From positions 55,743-119,742 of the forward strand of contig NMRB01002041.1 in the NCBI GenBank assembly GCA_002633025.1: a DNA stretch of 64,000 nt, given 5' to 3'. Shown here one piece after another: positions 21,766 to 32,800 of this stretch. Origin of the DNA: Notospermus geniculatus. Taxonomy: Eukaryota; Nemertea; Pilidiophora; Heteronemertea; Lineidae. The notes below the pieces were generated by a model. That model saw nothing but the letters and a program-made list of their open reading frames with translations, was not told where the DNA came from and ran no database searches. Positions within the stretch are counted from its first letter, which is position 1, and each line of letters starts with the position of its first letter. The position numbers and the translations under genes are program-made.

Positions 21766-24700
21766 TCAATATGGCACTTTTCGTATGGTATATTTTCCTT
21801 TCTGTAATTGCGCGATGTAAAGTTTTGATTTATTCCCGTCTGATTTCTTCACCCAGACTTCTCCTGTGTTGAGGGCCGTGATTTGCGCACTGAAATGAGA
21901 GAGAAGGCAGAATAGGACCCATTGTTATTTTCACATCTTCCCCCCCCCCCCAAAAAAATCACAGAACGAAAGTGACATAGATGACAAAGAGAAGAATCAA
22001 GGACAGCCTTGTCTTGTCAATTTGAGGAAATGTACATTACAAAAAAATATGCTTCAAACTGGTATATAAGTACATACATTGTATGTGACTCTCCACAGCA
22101 AAGCCAGTTGCATGTGGCTCAGAAGGTGAGCCGCAATGAACTAAGATGACACCAGAAGAGAATGGAAGAAATAGATTATTTCAGATTTCATAACAGACAG
22201 ACAATATTGAAACTGACAAACATTTGGTCTAAACCTGCCAAGGTAAGAGCGACATGCGACTGGTTTTGCTCTGGAGGGTCACATATTACAGTTCACTCTT
22301 GTTATACTGCCAGTGGCGGTATAGTGAGGGTATTGTTGCTGGCAATTTGAAATGCCTTCGACCGAGGAAGTCAACTGTCTGTGGCGGTGCATGTATATCG
22401 AGAGTGGACTGTAGTATCATCAGTGTCAAATGTGATATTAGGGAGGTTCATATCAGCGACTTATCGCAGATCCTTATATGTATAGGAATAGAATTCTTAC
22501 AACGAGGACAACATTTGTACATTTCGATCCGTATACGTATAAAGATCCGCGATAAGTCGCTGATCTCAGCCTCCTTCTGTAATGAGCTTCGAGGCCATTT
22601 TTTGTGAAGCACTTTTAATAATAAATTCATGCAAATAACAAGAGCACCCAGGGTACCGTATTTTCGCGACTATAGGGCGCACCTGACTATAAGGCGCACC
22701 CCCTAATTTCACCCAAAATCTTTGACGAAATCCATACATAAGACGCACCGCCGTATAAGGCGCAGTTTCGTCAGTGAATGCTTCAGTGCATCATCCATGC
22801 ATGCTTGAATGCTTGGGTTCGTCAGCGTCTTGACACTTCTGATCAAATTGTTGGACTCAAGCAACAGATAAGGCGCACCACCCTATAAGGCGCACCCCCA
22901 ATTTTCGACCCTTCTTCAAAGAAAAAGGCCGCGCCTTATAGCCCGAAAATTACGGTGCATCTTTTACTTACTGCACTTGTGAGTCTTCTTTGTTATCTAT
23001 GATGACATTATTACCACGTTCGTACCATTCATTTTCATAAAACAGACGACCATCTTCATATCGTGCGGAGTATGGAAATTTTTCAGAGCGATAAACATCT
23101 ACAAATAAACACGTGAAAGAGAGATCAACTTTTATGTACAAGAAATGAACTTCAGCTGACCATATTTCGTGTCTTTAGTATACAGGGAATTAATCGATAA
23201 AGGGGCTGTTCGTTTTCGTCAATTGAGGAATTGAGTTGTTATCCTTGAGAAAATGGAGAAAGCTATGAAGCTGCAAATTGCAGGGATTATTCTGTACACC
23301 CAAACAAATAATCCCTGCAATTTGCAACTGTGATTTTGGTGTACGGTACATTGAATGAACACATAGTGTCGCTCAGTCCTTTGCTCATTACATGTATTTA
23401 TCATTCACTGTGAAAGAATTTATACACCAAAACTTACGTTCTGTTTTTCTTTTCTGCATCGACTGTTGTTTTAAAGCCTTTTTTATTGTTGTCCAGTCAT
23501 CAATAATTTCAATATCGGGCAATAAGTATACAATATATGGACGTTCACAGGTTAAGGAAAAAGATTCAGTTGCATATGATACAGTACAGGTCACAATTGA
23601 CATCCCTACGGCTTCGCTTAAGTTACTTGTAAGTTACGCGTAACTCACGGCTTTGGTTTCGCGTAACTCACTGCGTAACTTGCCCAAATCGCGTAACTCT
23701 CCTCGTAAATCACTGCGTAGCTAGCGAAATTCGCGTAACTCACTGCGCAACTCACCTCGTAAGTTACGCGTAACATAGCTCGTGAGTTGTTGCGTAAGTT
23801 ACGCGTAACATACGCGAATTTAGGGATGTCAACTGTGACCTGTAGAAGAATACTACCAAATTTCAAAGAATTGGTAGAATGTGGGTGCAAAGTATAGTGC
23901 AAAAGGTGGTTGTAGCAGGGCTCAGTGGTCAAGGCAAGAATATTTGGTAGAATGGGAGGGCTGGTACATTCTTTTGACAACAAGCTACAGGTCTGGTGAA
24001 CTGGTATACTGCATTAAGAATACAGCACGGGTAAAGATATGGAATTACTGCACAACATCATTTCTCATATAACATGATGAAAAGGATATCTGAAACAGTG
24101 ACTGGTTTTCTTCTTCGGTCTGGGTTCATGGGATCATGTCGATTTCTTTTCTTTTTCAAACTCTGTTGAGATTCATTCCAAAGATCTGGAATTGAAAAAA
24201 GATATTCATTGCTGGATCAACTATTAAAGTACATGTAATTTACAGTTTGATTTAAAGGGAAATCATGAAATCAGAATCCGAGGATCTAGGTAAGGGTCCA
24301 GGTAACAGAGGGGTCTAGGTCACAAAGGTCAAGACCTTAATTACCAATGTAGGACCGAACTTTGGTGTTCACAATAATAAGGTGTCCTCCAGGCAGAGGT
24401 GAATGTTACTGTGAGTTTCACTGTAAATGACGCTGAAGGAATAATCTGCAGCAGGAGCCTAATTGTGATATTGAGAGGCATATCTACCTGATGATATGTC
24501 AATATTGTGTCGGTCTTCCTCAAGACGTCGTATTTTTTCTTCAAGTTCAGCTTTGATTGAATCAAACAGTATAATTTGTTCACTCTGTAAGCAAAAAAAC
24601 ATGGGTAGCAATTTTATTTTACGAAATGATGTCACTTTACTTCACTGACGTTAAGACAGCTCCAGAGCAGAGTAACGATTTGGATTTTGACATAGAAGAA

Positions 24701-25252
24701 CATTCCGGTACATATATTATGTGATTCTATTAACATGGTGCAATACATGTACAAATGTACATCTAAATATTTGCCTACCTCGTAATTTTGTCTAGCTGCC
24801 TGGTGTTCACACTCAAACTTATTTTTTATGCTGACTATTCTCAATTCTCGTAAAATACCTGAAAAATACAACAAAATAATGAACATTTAATGACAATGAA
24901 TCAGGTGTGCAAAATCCTGTCAAAAGCACTGATCGCATGTGCCCCGATGAAGGCCATGTTCCAGGGTTCATTCAACTGCGGGAACAGCCCCTAAACCCGG
25001 CAGCACACCAGGCAATATCGCACGCGACCTGGGCCAACCGCACAGAAAGTCCGACAGTGCTTTCGGTGCCTATCGGCAGTTTAAAAAAGCAGACATTTGG
25101 AAACAAATATAATCCAACACTGACCAGCAACCTGAGTTCGTATTCTCATATTTTCTTGTAGCTGTGCCAAAGGACCAAGATATTCCTGAGCACGCCCTGC
25201 CTTGACTTCTTCCAGTTTGGCGTCTATCTGTTGCATTCTTTCCTTGAACAGT
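21766..25252 (-). CDS. BRMS1L: BRMS1L copy 1, exons 3-9 only (probable second allele, 5' missing)
   Basis: Seven exons, read right to left: 25125-25252, 24779-24858, 24488-24584, 24090-24185, 23438-23542, 22972-23098 and 21766-21889. Each matches the length and phase of the complete copy at 26736-31242. The coding changes I can find (about eight) are all synonymous and no frame is broken. Exons 1 and 2 are absent because the block ends at about 25797. The exon 3 donor reads GTCAGT instead of GTAAGT. The U12-type AT-AC intron is kept. A TA-flanked MITE (23587-23842) sits in that intron, and a separate element (22656-22955) is just downstream of exon 8. A true truncated duplicate would be expected to decay, so allelic origin is favoured. 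Confidence 0.85.
22085..22283. repeat. TIR MITE, GTGACCC family
   Basis: The ends GTGACTCTCCACAGCAAAGC and the inverse GCTCTGGAGGGTCAC are present. Internal sequence is shared with 15586-15760. It is absent from the duplicate block 2. Confidence 0.7.
22450..22567. repeat. hairpin, CAGCGACTTATCG arms
   Basis: ATCAGCGACTTATCGCAGAT and its reverse complement enclose about 75 bp. It is present only in duplicate block 1. Confidence 0.7.
22656..22955. mobile_element. TIR element CCGTATTTTCGCGACTATA, haplotype-specific
   Basis: The left end CCGTATTTTCGCGACTATAG follows a TA, and the right end CTATAGCCCGAAAATTACGG-type inverse precedes TG. Subterminal repeats AAGGCGCACC occur four times. Absent from block 2, which reads CAGGGTAAATATATT. 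Such GACTATAAGGCGCA ends are common in animal DNA transposon families, but I do not assign a name. The terminal dinucleotides CC and GG matter for the footprint finding. Confidence 0.7.
23587..23842. mobile_element. TA-flanked MITE built of GCGTAACTCAC words, haplotype-specific
   Basis: The inverted ends CAGGTCACAATTGACATCCC and GGGATGTCAACTGTGACCTG are flanked by TA on both sides (23585-23586 and 23843-23844). The interior is a run of degenerate GCGTAACTCAC / GAGTTACGC words. It is inserted in the U12-type BRMS1L intron of block 1 only. Its ends CA...TG predict a TACATGTA excision footprint. Confidence 0.8.
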
Positions 25253-26083
25253 CTAAAAAGGTAATGATAAAGTAATGAACATGACAGAAAGAATCAACAG
25301 TTTTTTTCACGCAAGGAAACTAAAAATTTGAGGTGCAAGTTTCATTTTCCAACACAAAACTGCAGAAGGAGAGTTTAATTTCATTGGAGAGAGCAATCAC
25401 CTTCAGGATAATTGTACAGCTGAAGACCAAATGAAATTCAGGTTGACTGAGGAAATTTTTTTAACAGCTTTCAAAGATTATACTAACTGGCTGGTTTTTT
25501 TTTCAACTTGCTCCATTTGAGTACAACATGCACTTGCTCCAGTCAGGGCTGGATTTGACATTGCGGATTTGAGATTTACTGATGGTGTGAATGGTTCTTG
25601 AGACAAGAATAATACCACTGCTTTAGTTTCTCACTTCTCAACTAAATGGACATATAATTACAAAAGTTGAGTGAATTAAGTTGGGGAATATTTCAGTGTC
25701 TGCTGGGTAAATCTGTTAGGCCACACAGCTCCTTGAATGACCCTGATGATTTTTGCAAAAAAATCAAAATGTGTTTAAACCCTCGCCTCAGACTTGTTGG
25801 CGAAGATTGCATGAGCATGGGACACCCGAAAATATCAGGCCTAACCATTCAACGGGTTTGCCCATCCCTGTGAAAACTGCAGCACTCATCGTGGCGAACA
25901 TCTCTGCATTGAAAACAGGCCTTTACACACTTATGCTACATCAAAGGATCAACTGATTATGTGTGTGATAGCCACCCCATTGGAAAGCAGATGAAGGCAC
26001 TTAGTCTGCTGTTACATTGCACACTTGTTGAATGACCAAGTTGCGTCACTTGCTGTGCGTCATATGCATCAAACATACCTCCA

Positions 26084-26576
26084 GTGCGGCATACCGACTA
26101 CGCCGAGCTTACACTACCCTACGCTGTGCCTACGCGGCAATATGCCGAGGGACGCAAAGGGGTGATGAGAGATGGACGCAAAAAATTACACATGTTTAAT
26201 TTTTTCGCGTACTTTCGGCGTAGAGCACTAGTTGCAGAAAGCTATGCAGTTTTTACGCAAGTCTACGCAAAACGCCTTCCATATGTAACACTACGCCAGC
26301 CTCAAAGGATTTTTCGTTGGACTGTCATAGGATAGCGTACTATTGCGTAGGCATGGCATAGAGTAGCTTAATGTTGCGTAGACTTGCGTAAAAACTGCAT
26401 ACTTTTTGCGTCCAGTGCTATATACCAAAAGTATGTGTCCATCTCGCGTACTTCTTTGTGTCCCTCGGCGTATTGCCACGTAGGCCAGTGTAGGCACAGC
26501 GTAAGCTCAGCGCAGTCAGTACGCTGCACTACGAAACTCTACGTAGGCCCGGTGTGAAAGGGGCTTTAGTTTTTAA
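26084..26576. repeat. foldback element built of TACGC/GCGTA words (copy 2)
   Basis: Allelic partner of 21140-21598, with substitutions and small indels between the repeated words. Confidence 0.7.
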
Positions 26577-26735
26577 ATAGAAATGGCAGGACATACAAAC
26601 GTTCAATAAATATTTGGTGACATTGTCTGCTCAAATAATGTGTAGAAAATGACAACCCTGGCCCATTAGATTCTACAGTGCACTGGATTCACATGATCAG
26701 CCATTGTCTTGACCACATAGTGGCTTTGAGTGTAA

Positions 26736-29700
26736 TCAATATGGCACTTTTCGTATGGTATATTTTCCTTTCTGTAATTGCGCGATGTAAAGTTTTGATT
26801 TATTTCCATCTGATTTCTTCACCCAGACTTCTCCTGTGTTGAGGGCTGTGATTTGTGCACTGAAATGAGAGAGAAGGCTGCCTGGCAGTGTAGGACGTAT
26901 TGTTACTTTTACATCTTCCCTGGGAAGAATGTGGATGGTTGCGTAACTTCCCACAGACGGCGGGTAGCTGAAGCCCTTGGGGGCAGCATCTCAGGGCATA
27001 GGCGTTAAGTGGATTAGTCTAGCGTGGGCCATAAAGGAATGGCCTTTGGGACCATTTAGATAACAAGAGCACCCAGGGTAAATATATTTTACTTACTGCA
27101 CTTGTGAGTCTTCTTTGTTATCTATGATGACATTATTACCACGTTCATACCATTCATTTTCATAAAACAGACGACCATCTTCATATCGTGCAGAGTATGG
27201 AAATTTTTCAGAGCGATAAACATCTACAAATAAACACAATACAAGAAATGAACACCAGCTGACCATATTCCGTGTCATTGGTATCCAGGGCATTCCAATG
27301 GAAGACATCAACAGCCTGCTGTATTGCCGACCATCACAAACAGAAGAAGCTAGACCCCGGTAATGCCAGACCTCTGACCTTGCAACTGCAAGTTTGGTGT
27401 TCATTGAATGAACACATACATGTATGGCCATATTCTAGAAGCTTCCGGGGTGTCGGGGTGGCGCAATGGAAACATCGGCGCCTGCCACCACTGAGGTCGC
27501 GGGTTCGATCCCCGGTCGTGCAAGTGGCTTTATGTGGTAGAGAGGGCGATCTCTCCTCGACATCGTAGGTTTCCTCCGGGGTCTCCGGTTTCCTCCTACA
27601 TATCATTAATATCGTCCAATATTGTTTGATGAGTAGCTATAATGCCATAAGTGGGCGCTTGCACTCCTGAGATAATATTTTAAAAGAAAGCTTCCTTAAC
27701 TCTAAGGTTTACCTTTAGCTATTGTTTGCAGGGCAGAATACAAGAGCTTGAAGTGTACTTTAGAGTTGAGAAGGCTTCTTGAATACGGGCCATAGTGTCA
27801 CACAGTCCTCTGTTCATTATTTATCATTCACTAAGAAAGAATTTATACACCTAAACTTACGTTCTGTTTTTCTTTTCTGCATCGACTGTTGTTTTAAAGC
27901 CTTTTTTATTGTTGTCCAGTCATCAATAATTTCAATATCGGGCAATAAGTATACAATATATGGACGTTCACAGGTTAAGGAAAAAGATTCGGTTGCATAA
28001 GATGTCAATGAAGAATACTACCAAAGGGGCTGTTCGTTTTCGTCAATTGAGGAATCTGAGTTGTTATCCTTGAGAAAATGGAGAAAGCTATGAAGCTGCA
28101 AATTCCAGGGATTATTTTGAACACTACAACAAATAATCCCTGAAATTTGCAGTCAAGTGCATAGCTTTTTTCGTTTTCCCAAAGGTCACAACTCAGATTC
28201 CTCAAGTGCCGAAAATGAACAGCCCCTTTCAAAGGATTGGTACATGTATCATATAACATGAGGAAAAGGATATCAGAAACAGTGACTGGTTTTCTTCTTC
28301 GGTCTGGGTTCATGGGATCATGTCGATTTCTTTTCTTTTTCAAACTCTGTTGAGATTCATTCCAAAGATCTGAAATTGAAAAAAGATATTCATTGCTGGA
28401 TCAACTAAGTACATGTGATTTACAGTTTGATTTAAAGGGATTCATGAAATCAGAATCCGCGGATCTATTTTATAAGGAGGTAACAGAGGGGTCTAGGTAA
28501 CAAAGGTCGAGACCTTAATTACCAATGTAGGACTGAACTTTGGTGTTCACAATAAGGTTTCCTCCAGGCAGAGGTGAATGTTATTGTGAGTTTCACTGTA
28601 TATGTAGCTGAAGCGATAGTCTGCAGTAGGGGCCTAAGCTGCAGCAGTTGTGATAGGCATATCTACCTGATGATATGTCAATATTGTGTCGGTCTTCCTC
28701 AAGACGTCGTATTTTTTCTTCAAGTTCAGCTTTGATTGAATCAAACAGTATAATTTGTTCACTCTGTAAGCAAAAAAAAGCAATTTTATTTTACTAAATG
28801 ACGTCACCTTACTTCACTGATGCTAGGACAGCTCCAGAGTAACGATTTGGATTTTGACATAGAAAAACATGTGTGTGATTCTATTAACATGGTGCAAAGC
28901 ATCTAAATATTTGCCTACCTCGTAATTTTGTCTAGCTGCCTGGTGTTCACACTCAAACTTATTTTTTATGCTGACTATTCTCAATTCTCGTAAAATACCT
29001 GAAAAATATAACAAAATAATGAATATTTAATGACAATGAATCAGGTGTGCAAAATCCAGTCAAAAGCACTGGCACCTGAGTCTCAGCTTACAAAAGCAGA
29101 CATTTGGAAACAAATATAATCCAACACTTACCAGCAACCTGAGTTCGTATTCTCATATTTTCTTGTAGCTGTGCCAAAGGACCAAGATATTCCTGAGCAC
29201 GTCCTGCCTTGACTTCTTCCAGTTTGGCATCTATCTGTTGCATTCTTTCCTTGAACAGTCTAAAAAGGTAATGATAAAGTAATGAACATGACAGAAAGAA
29301 TCAACAGTTTTTTTCACGCAAGGAAACTAAAAATTTGAGGTGCAAGTTTCATTTTCCAACACAAAACTGCAAAAGGAGAGTTTAATTTGCATGTAGAGCA
29401 CAATCACCTTCAGGATAATTGTACAGCTGAAGACCAAATGAAATTCAGGTTGACTGAGGAAATTTTTTTAACAGCTTTCAAAGATTACTAACTGGCTGGG
29501 TTTTTTTCCAACTTGCTCCATTTGAGTACAACATGCACTTGCTCCAGTCAGGGCTGGATTTGACATTGCGGATTTGACATTTACCGATGGTGTGAATGGT
29601 TCTTGAGACATGAATAATACCACTGCTTTAGTTTCTCACTTTCCAACTAGTAATGGACGTATAATTACAAAATTTGAGTAAATTAAATTGGGGAATATTT

Positions 29701-31242
29701 CAATGTCTGCCGGGTAAATCTGTTAGGCCACACAGCTCCTTGAATGACCCTGATGATTTTTGCAAAAAAATCAAAATGTGTTTAAACCCTCGCCTCAGAC
29801 TTGACTTACTGATCTTTTAGATCTGAAAACTGCCTCTCAAGATCTGCCATGTCATCTATACATTCTGTTCTTCTCTGGTCACATTCGACCTCATCCAGCT
29901 CTGAAAATAAGACATGAGTTTGCTGCATGAAAATTACTGACTTCTCTACTCTACTACCGGTAGGCCTAGGTAAGGCCAGATAAAAAAAATCTTTAGTTTA
30001 GCATCACCTCCCACCTCAAATTTTCTTGCCGCCTCAAAAATTGTTTTTTATTTTTTTTTCTTTTCTTTCCTCCTAGTTTTACCATTTTAGCACAAACTCT
30101 GACGATCCTCAACAACAGGGCCATGACTTGTATTAGGCCTAGTAGGCCCTACTGTTTGAAATAAAAACCTTTTCTTAAAGCCCCACAGTATTGAATTTTA
30201 CTGGATTTTCAAAGTGTTGGGAGAATGCTGGTCGAGGTCTCATAGCATCGTGAAGGTCCCCAAAATGCCTGCCTGATGTGTATTTCCGAGAATCAAGGCC
30301 TAGTTTTCAGCACACAATGAAAAAATCTGCAGGGACGGCTCTAATGTATTCAGATGGAGCGCAGTACATTTTACACGTCGTGACGTCGTGCACTGACGTC
30401 AAGAATCGCGGCGATGATTTGCGTTTTTCAGATTCAATACAGTGGGGCTTTAAAGGTTTCTAATGGTTTGTTCCTAAGGGTTTGTATGGAAATTGTTTGT
30501 ATGGAAGCTGCAAAGCTTCAAATCTCTTTCGATGATCACATTTCAGTATGAAAAAAAAAACCCTCCTCATATTAGGCCTATTTACAAGTAGGCCTATCAG
30601 ACTGATGATGCTAAACTAAAGATTCCCTAGTTATCAGTCTACACCATCACGCTAGGCCGTGAAATCACGCTACAGCGTGAAAACCTTCTGTGGAAACCAA
30701 ATTTTTACACACAGAATTGTGTACAAATTCAGCATTGAAAAAAAAATTAAAATTCTTCCTTAATATATCGAGTTATGTGTGTTCAACATGAATATGGCCG
30801 ATTTTTTTCAATTAAAAGTTTTTTAAAGAAGTTAAAAGTTTTTGAAAATTGGGCCCTACATTTTGTACAGGCGAATGTACAGTCACGCATTACCGTGATG
30901 GTGTAGACTGGTTATGACTGGCGGTAGGCCCACGACACGATGTAGCAGTGCTAACCTGCCAGGTCATGATGTGCAAAAATTGGCAATGCACAAGACTGTC
31001 TGTCTGTAATGCACAAAGCACTGCCTGTTCTGAGTCAGTCAGAACTGGTCAGCCATGTCAGCAGTGCAGTGCCAGTGCAGTCGGAATGAGAATGAGATTG
31101 GCAAAACCAACAAGTTGTCACCTGAACTTTCTTCGCCCGATTCAGATGAATCTGATTCATCGTCATCAGATTTATCGCTTTCTGGTGTATCTTGATCCAT
31201 TTCCTCATCTTCTATGCCGTTTTTCCCTTCAACAGACGGCAT
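26736..31242 (-). CDS. BRMS1L: BRMS1-like Sin3/HDAC complex subunit, complete
   Basis: BRMS1L is a subunit of the nuclear Sin3-HDAC corepressor. Nine exons join in frame to 322 aa, near the vertebrate length: 31122-31242, 29810-29900, 29132-29259, 28919-28998, 28667-28763, 28274-28369, 27861-27965, 27097-27223 and 26736-26859. Order of parts: an acidic Asp/Glu/Ser-rich N-terminus (exon 1); a coiled coil beginning [18 protein letters not shown] and running through exons 2-5 with [15 protein letters not shown]; a basic stretch [18 protein letters not shown]; the [20 protein letters not shown] core; and a C-terminal module ending [19 protein letters not shown]. Exon 6 ends VS-G and splices through an AT-AC intron of U12 type (27966-28273); the other introns are GT-AG. 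The 5' end faces a cryptic ciliary gene across a shared upstream region. Which of BRMS1/BRMS1L it is called is family-level; invertebrates usually have one. Confidence 0.93.
27447..27687 (+). mobile_element. tRNA-derived SINE inserted in a MITE
   Basis: The tRNA-like head contains GGTTCGATCCCCGG (B box). The 241-bp body is flanked by an 8-bp duplication AAGCTTCC (27439-27446 and 27688-27695). The interrupted sequence is a MITE with ends GGCCATATTCTAGAAGCTTC, of the kind also seen at 54101-54215. It lies in BRMS1L intron 8 (less likely intron 7), between exons at 27223 and 27861. Confidence 0.8.
28024..28231. repeat. TIR MITE, AAAGGGGCTGTTCGTTTTCG family
   Basis: The ends AAAGGGGCTGTTCGTTTTCG and the inverse GAAAATGAACAGCCCCTTTC are present. 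A full relative is at 39226-39425 and a partial one at 23200-23335. This copy lies inside the U12-type BRMS1L intron. Confidence 0.8.
30176..30453. repeat. TIR MITE, TAAAGCCCCACAGTATTGAA family
   Basis: The ends TAAAGCCCCACAGTATTGAA and TTCAATACAGTGGGGCTTTA lie in BRMS1L intron 1. Non-coding. Confidence 0.75.
30635..30910. repeat. TIR MITE, CAGTCTACACCATCACG family
   Basis: The ends CAGTCTACACCATCACG and CGTGATGGTGTAGACTG lie in BRMS1L intron 1. Short palindromic CACGCTA..TAGCGTG words follow the left end. Confidence 0.75.
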
Positions 31243-31640
31243 GATCAGGGCAAAAATTACAATTTAATTCGACAAAATACAAGAATTTTGTTCAAAACAC
31301 CGCTTGCATTGAGACCTAGTACGCATGCGTGGGGATATCCCAGGGAATTCCGCCTCGGTTTCATTTCGGTCCGCTCATCTAAAAATAGATTCCAGGCGCG
31401 TCACAATGGCAGTACGCGCGGGAAACATGATGCGCGATATGATAATACGGCTTTCAGAAGAATATTTCGTTCGAAACCATACGATTATGATGATGGTTGT
31501 TGTGAGCGTTACGGCCTAATGACGTGGGCCACACGTGCCCGTGACGGAAGTAAGGAAGTTATTCGAGGCGTGGCCATCACCATGGTAACCCAGGAATTGT
31601 TCCCGCCAAAGGCACTTCGCGCGGCACGTGGCTCAGCCTA
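31243..31640. promoter_or_regulatory. candidate divergent promoter, BRMS1L / CIMIP1-like gene
   Basis: The sequence upstream of the BRMS1L start codon is CpG-rich. It contains an NRF1-like GCATGCG core (about 31323), an ETS-like CGGAAGT (about 31545), a perfect RFX X-box ATCACCATGGTAAC (31576-31589) and an E2F-like TTCCCGCC (31600). The X-box is typical of ciliary gene promoters, and the + strand neighbour is a predicted ciliary protein. An assembly join (31641) interrupts the + strand side. The motifs are seen directly; the promoter role is inferred. Confidence 0.55.
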
Positions 31641-31641
31641 N

Positions 31642-32572
31642 GTTTAGACATCACTCTAAATTGTGAAAGAGGAAAAATGTGACCATTACATAACTGAATG
31701 GTAAAACAAAGGACATTTGCAAAATGTCTGAAATGAAGCAGAAACACTCAAAATACTGATTAATGAATCGGGTACATATGTTAGCTCAGTGTGTATTTAT
31801 CTTTTATTGCTGAAAACACCATTTTAAAACATCACTTTAAGAGATATTTGCATTTAAAACGAAAATAAGTCAGCAATTTGCCTGATTCTACAGTTGTGTT
31901 TGTGAGGACCTCATAGAGGGGGAAAAAGGAAAACTGACATGACCAAATGGTTGGCTGAATTGCCACAATCAGAATAATATCCAGGCAATTCGATGTAACC
32001 AATGTGACCAGTGACCACCACAGATGTTTGTAAGATCAATAAGGCCTTATTACAGCACACTCGTGGTCATCCAGTCGTGGCCCACTTGATCACCTCCTGA
32101 ATGGATGGTTTCATATTCACGTCATTCACTCTTTGCTTTTAAGGGGTTAATTCAGTTCAGCCTGAGTATTGAACTTGGTTTGTGTGCGACACTTCTGATC
32201 ACTGGTCACATTGGTTACACATGGAATTGCCTGGATATTATTCTGATTGTGGCAATTCAGTCTACCATTTGGTCATGTCAGTTTTCCTTTCCCCCCTCTA
32301 TGAGGTCCTCACAAACACAACTGTAGAATCAGGCAAATTGCTGACTTATTTTAGTTTTAAATGCAAATATCTCTTAAAGTGATGTTTTAAAATGGTGTTT
32401 TAGCAATAAAAGATAAATACACACTAAGCTAACATATGTACCAGATTCATTAATCAGTATTTTGAGTGTTTCTGCTTCAGTTCAGACATTTTGCAAATGT
32501 TCTTTGTTTTACCATTCAGTTATGTAATGGTCACAATTTTCCTCTTTCACAATTTAGAGTGATGTCTAAACT
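31642..32572. repeat. large inverted repeat, arms about 370 bp
   Basis: The left arm starts GTTTAGACATCACTC directly after the single N. The right arm is its reverse complement, ending GAGTGATGTCTAAAC at 32572. The arms differ by a few percent and enclose roughly 190 bp of spacer. No coding sequence. It could be a foldback element or an inverted haplotype artefact at the join. Confidence 0.85.
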
Positions 32573-32800
32573 ACATATTCCATCGATATTTAATACAACT
32601 GCCCAACAATTAATACCTAAAAAATGACTTGGTACAATCGTTCCTTAAGGAAACAGCTCCTTTCGTCTCTCTGGGCATCAAGCAATTTTGAGGTGATCCC
32701 CTAGCACTCGCTCCCTTCACACAGTTCGTGTGCGGTGATGTTCTCAGGATGTTCTCTAAATCTCAAGTGCTTTCTCAAGAGATGTGCTGACATATTTCAG

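Larger units (their letters stand above)
20861..25797. repeat. duplicate block of the BRMS1L 3' half (copy 1)
   Basis: Colinear with 25798-29805. Both blocks start at TGGCGAAGATTGCATGAGC, and the block 1 end (AACCCTCGCCTCAGACTTG) meets the block 2 start at about 25797 without an N. The blocks differ by transposon insertions and synonymous exon changes. It is either a haplotypic duplication or a real partial tandem duplication. Confidence 0.85.
25798..29805. repeat. duplicate block of the BRMS1L 3' half (copy 2, continuous with exons 1-2)
   Basis: This is the partner of 20861-25797. It continues into unique sequence carrying exons 1 and 2, so it is the complete locus. Confidence 0.85.

Noticed and set aside
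31192-31647. 151-codon + strand frame over the BRMS1L start
   Set aside because: Antisense to BRMS1L exon 1 and running into an N. No family resemblance; it is not convincing as the missing CIMIP1-like first exon.
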